Assembly: GCA_036513415.1 (NCBI GenBank)
Contig: DATBZA010000116.1
Span: forward strand, 1-6,883
Source of the DNA: 40CM-4-68-19 sp036513415
GTDB lineage: Bacteria; Myxococcota; Myxococcia; Myxococcales; 40CM-4-68-19
Length of the DNA stretch: 6,883 nucleotides
Reading direction: 5' to 3'
The position numbers and the translations under genes are program-made. This document shows, piece after piece, positions 1-6,165 of the stretch (position 1 is the first letter of the stretch; each line of letters starts with the position of its first letter). The notes beneath the pieces are model-generated. The model saw only the letters and a program-made list of their open reading frames with translations, did not search any database and had not been told where the DNA came from.

Positions 1-171
1 CTCAACCAGGGGCAGCAGGGATCGCCCGAGCTGGCCGAGGAGCTGCGCCAGCACGTCCGGTCGCGCTGCGCCGGGTTCATGGTCCCGAGACAGATCCACT
101 TCGTCCCGGATCTCCCCAAGACCGCGACCGGCAAGATCCAGCGCTACGTGCTGCGCGGCGAGTCCGCGTGA
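1..171 (+). CDS. Acyl-CoA synthetase / AMP-dependent ligase, C-terminal end (partial)
   Basis: This is the last 56 codons of an adenylate-forming ligase; the start lies outside the window. Such enzymes activate a carboxylic acid as acyl-AMP and usually pass it to coenzyme A. The visible part belongs to the small mobile C-terminal domain. Residues 26-37 (FMVPRQIHFVPD) are the strand typical of that domain. Residues 39-52 (PKTATGKIQRYVLR) match the A10 motif PKTxxGKIxRxxLR, in which Lys45 would be the catalytic lysine of the adenylation step. The end resembles benzoate-CoA and medium-chain acyl-CoA ligases, but the substrate cannot be told without the N-terminal domain. The gene converges on the sugar kinase at 230, with 58 bases between the stops. 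The family call is firm; the precise enzyme is open. Confidence 0.9.
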   Translation, partial: LNQGQQGSPELAEELRQHVRSRCAGFMVPRQIHFVPDLPKTATGKIQRYVLRGESA

Positions 172-201
172 AGATCAACGGGAACCTGGATGCGCTGATG
201 G

Positions 202-225
202 CGCGGTGACCCGCGAGCTGCTTTT
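202..225 (+). terminator. Possible weak intrinsic terminator between convergent genes
   Basis: CGCGG (202-206) and CCGCG (211-215) form a perfect five-base-pair GC stem with a TGAC loop. A short CTTTT run follows at 221-225, five bases after the stem. It lies 30 bases after the ligase stop and suits termination of rightward transcription. The stem is short and the T run is displaced, so the call is weak. Confidence 0.3.
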
Positions 226-229
226 CAGG

Positions 230-1057
230 TCAGTCCAGCCATGCTTGAGCCTCGAGCGGCTCTAGCGTGCCCAGGACGGCTGCGCCATGGTGCCCGGCGC
301 GCGTGCACGCCTCCAGCACCGGAAGGCCCTTGCCGAGGTAGTACGTCAACGCCCCGGCGAAGCTATCCCCGGCGCCGTAGGCCCCACGAACCTTGCCGCT
401 CCGCTGCGGGGCCGGAAAGCGGCGCGCGCCTTCCGCCGTATACACGACGCCTCCCGCCGCGCCCTCGGTCAGCACCAGGGCAGCGGGCCTTTGCTCTGGA
501 GGGAAATCGTCCAGCGTGCACGCCTCGCGCGGGTCGAGCGCGCTGCCCAGGACCACGTCCGCCCGCGCTCTGGATCGGATCAAGGCGGCCCGCCGCCGGG
601 CGGTCACGACCAGGATCCGCGCCGCCCGCGCCGCGGCAATTGCCGCCGGATCCTGGGCCGTGAAGTACACCGCATCGCAGGAAGACAGCTCGTCCCAGGG
701 CAGCGCATCGGCGCGCTCCGGATGCAGCGGCTCGCCCACGACCACGATGGTGCGCTCCCCGTCCGGGGTAATCATCACCAGGTCGCGCGTGTGCGCGGCC
801 TGCCGTTCGGCGACGAAGATCCGCGCCCGGGTGGCCGCGATCCGCCCGCGCACGGCGCCGGCGGCCTCGTCGTTTCCGACGGCGGTGTAGAGCAGCACTT
901 CTGCCGCCGAGCGGGTGAGCTGGAAGAAGGCGATCCCTCCGCCCCCGCCCGGAAAGAACCGCGGCTCCTCGAGGTGCGCGATCTCGCCGGCGCGCGGGAC
1001 CGCGGGCACGCGCCCGAGCGTGATGTGCTCCACGTGCCCGATCACCGCGACTCGCAC
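230..1057 (-). CDS. PfkB-family carbohydrate kinase (ribokinase-like), substrate unknown
   Basis: A 275-residue cytoplasmic ATP-dependent kinase of the PfkB/ribokinase fold, slightly shorter than the usual 290-320. An N-terminal strand MRVAVIGHVE opens the fold. A glycine run at 36-41 (PGGGGG, then IAFF) stands where family members carry GGxxxNxA, and the usual Asn is not evident. TPDGERTIV (97-105) is a common family segment. VLTEGAAGGVVYT (194-206) precedes the C-terminal signature GAYGAGDSFAGAL (225-237), whose Asp231 would be the catalytic base. The usual DTxGAGD is here GAYGAGD, so the Asp and Thr before the anion hole are lost while the GAGD core is kept. The start is GTG: an in-frame TAG lies four codons upstream, so no longer start exists. 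There is no clear ribosome binding site. Family members phosphorylate sugars, nucleosides or sugar phosphates, and the substrate cannot be inferred here. The gene appears to stand alone. Confidence 0.88.
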   Translation of the reverse strand: MRVAVIGHVEHITLGRVPAVPRAGEIAHLEEPRFFPGGGGGIAFFQLTRSAAEVLLYTAVGNDEAAGAVRGRIAATRARIFVAERQAAHTRDLVMITPDGERTIVVVGEPLHPERADALPWDELSSCDAVYFTAQDPAAIAAARAARILVVTARRRAALIRSRARADVVLGSALDPREACTLDDFPPEQRPAALVLTEGAAGGVVYTAEGARRFPAPQRSGKVRGAYGAGDSFAGALTYYLGKGLPVLEACTRAGHHGAAVLGTLEPLEAQAWLD

Positions 1058-1092
1058 GCCGGCAGTCTAAACGCATCTCATGACCCTGTCTC
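1057..1092 (-). promoter_or_regulatory. Possible leaderless promoter of the PfkB-type kinase
   Basis: Reading the minus strand, GAGACA (1092-1087, four of six to TTGACA) is followed by a 17-base spacer and TAGACT (1069-1064, four of six to TATAAT). Six bases later comes the GTG start at 1057. Transcription would begin at or next to the start codon, giving a leaderless mRNA. That would fit the absence of a Shine-Dalgarno sequence. The matches are modest, and GC-rich bacteria often use other sigma factors. Confidence 0.28.
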
Positions 1093-1162
1093 GCGAGTCA
1101 TCGCGATCCAACGTAGCCGCTCCGCCACCTGCGGCGGCCGGGGCGCCTGCTCCTCTGCGCTT

Positions 1163-1177
1163 GACCCTTGCAAGGTC
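1163..1177. repeat. Near-perfect palindrome, possible operator
   Basis: GACCCTTGCAAGGTC contains the perfect ten-base palindrome CCTTGCAAGG (1166-1175). If one extra C is ignored, it becomes a 14-base palindrome, GACC-TTGCAAGGTC. It lies about 105 bases upstream of the kinase start, in a spacer with no gene. A dimeric regulator could bind such a site, but no regulator gene is near and chance is possible. Confidence 0.3.
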
Positions 1178-1214
1178 TGCCCAAATCAATGGGTGTGTTG
1201 ACAGCGTGCTCGTA

Positions 1215-1240
1215 GTGCCGGCCGCTCGTGGGCGGCGCAC
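1215..1240 (-). terminator. GC-rich hairpin downstream of the anchored protein gene
   Basis: GTGC (1215-1218) pairs with GCAC (1237-1240), and GCCGC (1221-1225) pairs with GCGGC (1232-1236). The loop is six bases and CG at 1219-1220 is a two-base bulge. The hairpin begins 35 bases after the stop of the minus-strand gene at 1276, where a transcription end would be expected. No T run follows on the minus strand, so it may be a 3'-end stabiliser or a chance stem rather than a true intrinsic terminator. Confidence 0.3.
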
Positions 1241-1275
1241 CACCTCCTAGACGCTGGTTCGCTGGAGCCGGCGGC

Positions 1276-2217
1276 CTACTTCCTCTTTGCCGAGGCGGCG
1301 GCGGGAGACATCGCACCGGCCGAGTTCACCGGAGGAGACTGGGCCGGCTCCCCCTGCTGGGTCTCGGCCGGCGGATCCGTAGCCAGGGCGCACCCGGTCT
1401 TGGGCTTCGGGAGGCTGAACCAGCGATTGATCTCGGTGCAGGTGTAGCGGCAGAGGCCGGTCTCGGCGCGGCCCTCATCCGAGACCACGCACTTGCCGGG
1501 ATTGTCGATCTCGAGCAGCGCCGCCCGGATCAGGCCCTTCTCCTGCTGCTCCTGCTCCAGCGAATAGGCCTTGTCGAGGTCGGGCCTGGCGGAGGGATCC
1601 TTGTGGTGCCGGATGTGCTCGATCAGCAGCTGCTTCGCCTCCCACACCGGCTCGACTGGGATCATCTGCGCCAGCTGGGCATTGGTCTTCCAGCCCGTGG
1701 TGTTCATCAAGCGGTAGAGCGCGCCGAGGTAGACGTTCTTGCGGCCCTTGTCCTTGTTGGTGAGCGCCTTCTCCAACGCCGCCGAGGCGTCCTTGCCGCC
1801 TTCGAAGTGGAGGGCGTCGAGGGCGAAGCACGCGTAGACGGGATACTCGTCCTTCACCACGGGGCACTTCTCCAACACCTCCGCGTACACGGGCACCCCC
1901 GCGGGCCCCAGCGCCTTCACCACGCGCGCCACCGTCTTGGGGTCGTTGCCGCGGATGCAATCGTGTGTGATGGCGGAGCGTCGCGTGACTTCGTCCGTCA
2001 GCTCTCTCCTGGGCCGCCGGTCGCGCTGGATGGCCGCCGCGAAGAGCTTCGCGTTCTGTCCCTTGGGGAAACACTCGGGCGGCTTGATGTCCGGCTCGAG
2101 TTGCTCGATCTCTTTCAGCTCGCGCGCGAGCTTCGACTCGGGGCTGTTGTAATCGTAGAGGGCATACCCGCCGAGGGCGAGGACACCTGCGCCGACGAGG
2201 ATCGTCCGGATGTTCAT
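1276..2217 (-). CDS. Unrecognised membrane-anchored, cysteine-containing protein
   Basis: A 313-residue protein that I do not recognise. Residues 5-20 (TILVGAGVLALGGYAL) form one hydrophobic segment after Met-Asn-Ile-Arg. This suggests a signal anchor or uncleaved signal, with the rest outside the cytoplasm. No lipobox cysteine is present. The body (about 28-240) is charged and looks mainly helical, with alternating helices such as VARVVKALG (96-104) that recall helical-repeat scaffolds. Eight cysteines (49, 87, 118, 130, 243, 256, 260, 276) could form disulfides in the periplasm; three fall within 21 residues near the C terminus. The last 30 residues are rich in Pro, Ala, Ser and Gln and end in Lys-Arg-Lys, probably a disordered tail. 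No catalytic motif is visible. The ATG start is chosen because it places the hydrophobic segment at the N terminus; no good ribosome binding site precedes it. It is divergent from the LPS operon, so a shared control region is possible. Confidence 0.8.
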   Translation of the reverse strand: MNIRTILVGAGVLALGGYALYDYNSPESKLARELKEIEQLEPDIKPPECFPKGQNAKLFAAAIQRDRRPRRELTDEVTRRSAITHDCIRGNDPKTVARVVKALGPAGVPVYAEVLEKCPVVKDEYPVYACFALDALHFEGGKDASAALEKALTNKDKGRKNVYLGALYRLMNTTGWKTNAQLAQMIPVEPVWEAKQLLIEHIRHHKDPSARPDLDKAYSLEQEQQEKGLIRAALLEIDNPGKCVVSDEGRAETGLCRYTCTEINRWFSLPKPKTGCALATDPPAETQQGEPAQSPPVNSAGAMSPAAASAKRK

Positions 2218-2337
2218 AGGCGGCGGATGCTACGCCCAGGGGCGGACAAGGGGCCAGCGGCAAGCGACAAAATCGTCAGCGATACTGAATGGTTTTCGAC
2301 GCAGAGCGGCGTAGCTATGCTAAGGTGCGCGGTCCTC

Positions 2338-3195
2338 ATGTTGCACGAAGCCGACCGGGGCGACTGGGCGGATGCGCTGGAACGGGGTCGCATCGTCCAC
2401 TTCCCGCAGTGTCCGGTTGCGCTTCCAGAGTCCGCGGATCAGGAGTTCCTGCGCACGGCCCTTGCGCCCTATCTCCAGCGGAAGAACGTCAGCTATTACC
2501 CGGGTGCGGACAAGCTGACCGGCCTGAAGGCGCCGCGCTCCGTCATCGACCGGGCCGGCCGGATCCTGAGCGCGCATTCCGCCCGCGTGCGCGACTTCCT
2601 GCACCGCTGCATGCCGGAGCTCACCCGCTCCTGGACCCCGGGGACGTCCAGCTTCCGTCCACTGGAAGAACGGGGGCGCGGCCTCTCTGCGCACGCCAGC
2701 AATGAGCTGATCCACGTCGATGCGGGCGCCTATGGCGCGACGCATGGCGACCGCATCCTCCGCTTCTTCGTCAACTTGAATCCGACCGCCGAGCGCGTCT
2801 GGATCAGCAAGGGCAGTTTCGAGGAGCTGCTGGGCCGGCATGGGGAGGAAGCCGGCGTGCGCAAGGGCGGGCTGACGCCGGGGGTGACGGAGCGCGCCTG
2901 GAGCGGAATGCTCAAGGTCGCCGCCCGCGCGTTCCCGATGGCCCGGGTGATCGATACCTCTCCCTACGACCGGCGCATGCGAAAGTTCCACAACTGGATG
3001 AAGGACACTCCCGCGTTCCAGCAGCCGCCGCACCACCGCTTCTCGTTCGCGCCGTTCTCGGCCTGGATGGTGCTCACCGACGGCGTCTCGCACGCCTGCG
3101 TCTCCGGGCAGCACGCGCTGGCGGACACGTTCCTCATCCCCTTGCGCAACTGCAGGCTGCCGGCGCCGTTTGATCTGCTGACAGGAGCCGCGTGA
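2338..3195 (+). CDS. kdoO: Kdo hydroxylase (Fe(II)/2-oxoglutarate dioxygenase), KdoO-like
   Basis: A 285-residue protein resembling the Kdo hydroxylase family (KdoO, studied in Burkholderia ambifaria and Yersinia pestis). Those enzymes add a 3-hydroxyl to Kdo linked to lipid A, giving Ko, using Fe(II), O2 and 2-oxoglutarate, presumably at the cytoplasmic face. Family landmarks appear in order: ALERGRIVHFPQ (13-24), SSFRPLE (104-110), IHVDA with GDRILRFFVNLNP (125-149), RVWISKGSFEEL (153-164), SPYDRRMRKFHNWMKD (208-223) and FAPFSAWMVLTDGVSHACVSGQ (237-258). His126, Asp128 and His252 form the expected HxD...H iron triad. I prefer ATG 2338 because AAGGTG lies ten bases upstream; ATG 2317 in frame would add seven residues. 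The preceding stretch is open in this frame but is antisense to the neighbouring gene. It leads an LPS operon: its TGA overlaps the next GTG. Recognition is from remembered family motifs, not a search. Confidence 0.85.
   Translation: MLHEADRGDWADALERGRIVHFPQCPVALPESADQEFLRTALAPYLQRKNVSYYPGADKLTGLKAPRSVIDRAGRILSAHSARVRDFLHRCMPELTRSWTPGTSSFRPLEERGRGLSAHASNELIHVDAGAYGATHGDRILRFFVNLNPTAERVWISKGSFEELLGRHGEEAGVRKGGLTPGVTERAWSGMLKVAARAFPMARVIDTSPYDRRMRKFHNWMKDTPAFQQPPHHRFSFAPFSAWMVLTDGVSHACVSGQHALADTFLIPLRNCRLPAPFDLLTGAA
3183..3187 (+). promoter_or_regulatory. Ribosome binding site for the family 9 glycosyltransferase
   Basis: AGGAG lies inside the last codons of the Kdo hydroxylase gene, four bases before the GTG at 3192. 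It supports that GTG as the true start and, with the GTGA overlap, suggests translational coupling. Confidence 0.6.
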
Positions 3196-4220
3196 CCAAG
3201 ACCGTCCTGGTGCTGCGGTTCAGCGCGGTCGGCGACGTGGTCCTGACCGGTCCGGCCATCCATGCGCTGCGGACCGCATGGCCGGACGCGCGCATCGTCT
3301 ACGCCGTGAAGCAACGCCTGTCGCATCTGGTCGAGCACAACCCCAACGTCGACGAGGTGATCGCGCTGCGCGACGGCGAGGGGCCGCTCGCCTACGCGCG
3401 CAGGCTGCGCGCCGCACGGCCTTCGGTGGTGCTCGATCTTCACGGCAAGATCCGCAGCAGGATCCTGCGCGCGCTGCTGCCGGGAGTGCCCAAGGTGGTG
3501 TGGCACAAGCGCGACTTCCGCGACACGCTTCCCGTGAAGCTCGCCCTGCGCCCCTACCACGCGTCGATGCTCTTCGCGGATCGCTACCACGCGGCCGTCG
3601 AAAAGGTGGTCGGGCGCGAGTTGCCCAAGGGCAAGCTGCAGTACTTCCTCGGGCCGGACGATCTCGCGGTGGCGGATGCTGCGCTTCGCGCAGCCGGGAT
3701 CGATCCGAATCGACCGCTGCTGGGCCTTTCTCCCGGCGCGAACTGGGCCACCAAGCGCTGGCCCGTGGAGCGGTTTGCCGGCCTCGCCCGCCGCGCCCTC
3801 GAACGGGGTCTTCAAGTCGCGGTGCAGGGGACCGCTTCGGAAGCCCCGCTTGGAACGGCCGTGGCCCGCCTCGCCCCCGGCGCGGTCGATCTCTCGGGCA
3901 AGCTCGACCTGCGCGGGCTGGGCGGCTTCATCGCTCGCTGCACCGCCTTCGCGGCCAACGACAGCGGCCCGATGCACATGGCGCGCGCACTGGGCGTCCC
4001 CACGCTGGCGTTCTTCGGGTCCACCGACCCGACCATGTTCGACTTTCGCGGCCATGAAGTCCTCTTCGCCGGGATTCCTTGCGCCCCGTGCTCGTTCTTC
4101 GGCCGGAGGCGCTGCCCGCGCGGGCACTTCCGCTGCATGCTCGATCTCACCGAAGAGCGGGCCTGGAGCGCGCTCTCGCCTTTGCTCTCCGCGGGACGCC
4201 TGCCGCTGCTCTCGGCGTGA
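3192..4220 (+). CDS. Family 9 glycosyltransferase, ADP-heptose:LPS heptosyltransferase type
   Basis: A 342-residue GT-B enzyme of family GT9, which adds heptose from ADP-heptose to the LPS inner core on the cytoplasmic side of the inner membrane. The N-terminal motif FSAVGDVVLTGPAIHALR (10-27) carries the conserved Gly-Asp after the first strand, where Asp15 corresponds to the usual catalytic Asp. The donor half shows LSPGANWATKRWPVERFAGL (179-198), VAVQG (209-213) and the signature NDSGPMHMARALGVP (256-270) followed by FFGSTDP (274-280). The end has the Cys pattern C297-x2-C300-x7-C308-x6-C315 that is common in these heptosyltransferases. Length is normal. The start is GTG, overlapping the hydroxylase TGA by four bases, with AGGAG upstream. 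Whether it acts like WaaC, WaaF or WaaQ cannot be decided from motifs, so I give no symbol. Its place beside a Kdo hydroxylase supports an inner-core role. Confidence 0.9.
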   Translation: MTKTVLVLRFSAVGDVVLTGPAIHALRTAWPDARIVYAVKQRLSHLVEHNPNVDEVIALRDGEGPLAYARRLRAARPSVVLDLHGKIRSRILRALLPGVPKVVWHKRDFRDTLPVKLALRPYHASMLFADRYHAAVEKVVGRELPKGKLQYFLGPDDLAVADAALRAAGIDPNRPLLGLSPGANWATKRWPVERFAGLARRALERGLQVAVQGTASEAPLGTAVARLAPGAVDLSGKLDLRGLGGFIARCTAFAANDSGPMHMARALGVPTLAFFGSTDPTMFDFRGHEVLFAGIPCAPCSFFGRRRCPRGHFRCMLDLTEERAWSALSPLLSAGRLPLLSA

Positions 4221-5356
4221 GCTGGCCGCGCGCGCCGCTCCTGATGGTCTCCAGCTCGTCCCGGACGGGGCCGGCCGAAGGCCTGATCTCGCTCGCTCGG
4301 GAGCTTCGGGCGCAGGGGCTCGACGCGCGATTCGCGGGCGATACGGTGCGCCCTGGCGAGAACCTGGGCGAGCACCTCGCCCTGGCCGGAGTGCCCTGCG
4401 AGAGCGGGCTGCGGCTCTCCCGCAAGGTGCGCCTGCGGGACCTGGTGCACGACGCCGGGCTGCTGACCTCGTTCGCGCGGAGCGGCCGGTACGACGTGCT
4501 GCACACCGCCTTCGCGCACGACCACTCGCTCGCGCTCTGGGCCGCGCGCCGCGCGCGCAATCCCGACCTGCGCGTGGTCCGCGCCGCGCAGCGGCGGCTC
4601 GACGTGAGCGCCGGGGCCTTGGGGCAGCGGCTCTGGGCGCTGCGCAGGACGGACGGGGTGCTCGTTCACAGCGCCAGCTATCGGGCGGCGCTGCTCGGGC
4701 AGGGGCTCGATGCCCGCCGCGTCGCGCACGTGGCGGCCGGCGTCGATGGGCGCTGGTTCTCGCCGGGCCGGGCGCCGGAGCTACGCGCCCGGTGGGGCAT
4801 CCCGGCCGGCGCCCCCTTGGCAGGGATCGTGGCCCGGATGAAGCCGGAGCGGGGGCACCGACCCCTGCTGCAGGCGTTCGCCGAGGTGCAGCGACAGGTG
4901 CCCGGGGCCTGGCTCGTGCTGGTCGGGCGCGGCGAGGACGAGCGGGCGCTTCGCGCGCTCGCCGCGGAGCTGGGGCTCTCGCGCGCGGTCTTCGGAGGAT
5001 ATCTGCGCGGCCCGGAACTGCTGGAAGCGTATCGCGCTCTCGACGTCGCGGTCTGGCTGCGGGAGGGGAACGACGGCGCCTGCCGCGGGGTCCTCGAGGC
5101 GATGGCCTGCGCGGTCCCGGTGGTCGCCGGCGACGACGGAGCGCCTCCCGAGCTGGTCGGCGAGACGGGAAGGGTCGTCCCACCGGGCGACCCGGGCGCG
5201 ATCGCGACGGCGTTGGCCGAGCTGCTCTCCGACCTCGAATTGTCCCGGCGGCTCGGGAGGGCAGCGCGCGATCGGGCGCTCTCGTTCACACCGCGTCGGG
5301 CCGCGGACGAAACGCTGGCGTTCTGGCGGCGGATCCGCGACCTGCCGCCGGCCTGA
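4217..5356 (+). CDS. Family 4 glycosyltransferase, probable LPS core transferase
   Basis: A 379-residue GT-B glycosyltransferase of the GT4 type, transferring a sugar from a nucleotide donor with retention of configuration. The acceptor half opens with APLLMVSSSSRTGPAEGLISLARELRAQG in two adjacent blocks (6-34). The donor half begins near 200, with GIVARMKPERGH (203-214), whose Arg207 and Lys209 fit the donor-phosphate site, then WLVLVGRGEDE (232-242) and VFGGYLRG (258-265). The signature DGACRGVLEAMACAVPVVAG (286-305) replaces the usual E-x7-E with D-x7-E (Asp286, Glu294). VGETGRVVPPGD (314-325) closes the fold. I chose GTG 4217, overlapping the previous TGA by four bases as in the preceding gene pair; ATG 4244 is an alternative that would remove nine residues. 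The open frame continues upstream to 4079, but only inside the previous gene. The sugar added is unknown; operon position suggests an inner- or outer-core residue. Confidence 0.88.
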   Translation: MSWPRAPLLMVSSSSRTGPAEGLISLARELRAQGLDARFAGDTVRPGENLGEHLALAGVPCESGLRLSRKVRLRDLVHDAGLLTSFARSGRYDVLHTAFAHDHSLALWAARRARNPDLRVVRAAQRRLDVSAGALGQRLWALRRTDGVLVHSASYRAALLGQGLDARRVAHVAAGVDGRWFSPGRAPELRARWGIPAGAPLAGIVARMKPERGHRPLLQAFAEVQRQVPGAWLVLVGRGEDERALRALAAELGLSRAVFGGYLRGPELLEAYRALDVAVWLREGNDGACRGVLEAMACAVPVVAGDDGAPPELVGETGRVVPPGDPGAIATALAELLSDLELSRRLGRAARDRALSFTPRRAADETLAFWRRIRDLPPA

Positions 5357-5367
5357 GCCAGTGCGTT

Positions 5368-6165
5368 TCAGAACGCGTGAGGTTCGCCGATCTGGAGCTG
5401 CAACATCTTGGCCCGCGGCGCTCCGGCCTTGAGCGCCTTGGAGAACTGCGCGGGCGTGCCGGTCAACACGGGAAACGTCCCGTAATGCATCGGCACAGCG
5501 GTCTTCGCGCCCGTGTCATGGACCGCCTGTGCGGCGTCCAGCGGATCCATCGTGAAGTGATCACCGATGCAGGCGAGCACGACGTCCGGATGGAAGCGCG
5601 CGCCGATCTGCTTCATCTCCGCGAACCAGGCCGTGTCGCCGGTGTGGTACAGCGTCGGCCCGCTTTTGATCTGGACGACGAAGCCCACCGGCGGACCGGC
5701 GTACAGGATGGGCCCGTTCTCGCTCGCTTGGAATCCGGAGCTGTGGACGGCCTCCACCAGGGCGACGCTCACCTCGTCGTTCAGCTTGAGGATGCCGCCG
5801 ATGTTGCCGAGCGTATCGAATCCGGTCGCTTCCTTCGGAACGCCCGCCGCAGCCAGCTGCGCGCCCAGCTCGAACGCAGCGACGATCTTCGCATTGGTCT
5901 TCTTCTGCAGCGCGACCGCGTCGCCGACATGGTCGAAGTGCCCGTGCGAGATCAGGATGTAGTCCAGCTTCTGGATCTTGTCGATCGCTCCCTTGTCCTT
6001 GTTCAAGGGGTTGTTGATCCAGGGGTCGATCGCCAGCGTCGTGCCGCCCGGGGTCTTCACCACGAACGCGGCGTGTCCGTACCAGGTCACTTCGGTCTTG
6101 CCTTTGTCGCCGGCCTGCGCGAAGGCGGGGAGGGCGGCGAGCGCGAGGAGCGCGAAGATCTTCAT
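5368..6165 (-). CDS. Exported metallo-beta-lactamase-fold hydrolase, UPF0173 type
   Basis: A 265-residue metal-dependent hydrolase of the metallo-beta-lactamase superfamily, closest by eye to the UPF0173 group. The mature part starts with the typical TEVTWYGHAAFVV (24-36) and AIDPWINNP (45-53). SHGHFDHVGD (73-82) is the HxHxDH motif (His74, His76, Asp78, His79). HTGDTAWF (174-181) supplies the bridging Asp177, and MHYGT (226-230) supplies the last ligand, His227. CIGDHFTMD (199-207) is also family-typical. Residues 1-18 (MKIFALLALAALPAFAQA) look like a signal peptide, with cleavage likely after AQA. Most UPF0173 proteins are about 225 residues and lack one, so this one is probably periplasmic. 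I chose ATG 6165 because AAGGGA precedes it closely on the minus strand and it puts the signal peptide first. An in-frame ATG at 6204 would add 13 residues and cover more of truB. The substrate is unknown even for the family. It converges with the LPS operon, 11 bases apart. Confidence 0.88.
   Translation of the reverse strand: MKIFALLALAALPAFAQAGDKGKTEVTWYGHAAFVVKTPGGTTLAIDPWINNPLNKDKGAIDKIQKLDYILISHGHFDHVGDAVALQKKTNAKIVAAFELGAQLAAAGVPKEATGFDTLGNIGGILKLNDEVSVALVEAVHSSGFQASENGPILYAGPPVGFVVQIKSGPTLYHTGDTAWFAEMKQIGARFHPDVVLACIGDHFTMDPLDAAQAVHDTGAKTAVPMHYGTFPVLTGTPAQFSKALKAGAPRAKMLQLQIGEPHAF
6154..6163. repeat. Ten-base perfect palindrome at the divergent start codons
   Basis: GAAGATCTTC is its own reverse complement and abuts the shared CATG of the two divergent genes. 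On the minus strand it encodes codons 2-4 (Lys-Ile-Phe) of the exported hydrolase, so it may be chance. A regulatory role would need it to sit within both 5' regions, which it does. Confidence 0.25.

Noticed and set aside
1198..1203. Perfect TTGACA on the plus strand
   Set aside because: No acceptable -10 element lies 15-19 bases downstream, and no plus-strand gene follows for over a kilobase.
2316..2321. TATGCT as a -10 element for the Kdo hydroxylase operon
   Set aside because: The best -35 candidate 17 bases upstream (TTTTCG) matches only three of six, and a start there would leave the AAGGTG ribosome binding site outside the mRNA.
1228..2337. N-terminal extension of the Kdo hydroxylase frame to 1228
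   Set aside because: This part is antisense to the anchored protein gene and has no family similarity. The hydroxylase motifs begin only after the ATG at 2338.
3192..4220. The four-cysteine cluster near the end of the GT9 protein as a new metal site
   Set aside because: As I recall, a CxPC...C...CM pattern is common in heptosyltransferases of this family, so it is not special to this gene.
2964..5183. Long open frame (739 codons) on the minus strand across the LPS operon
   Set aside because: It is antisense to three convincing genes, is very rich in Arg, Ala and Pro, and shows no motifs. Long shadow frames are usual at this GC content.
5361..5378. Small hairpin (GCGTT/AACGC, loop TCAG) at the convergent junction
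   Set aside because: It has only five Watson-Crick pairs, overlaps the end of the hydrolase gene, and has no T run on either strand, so I do not call it a terminator.
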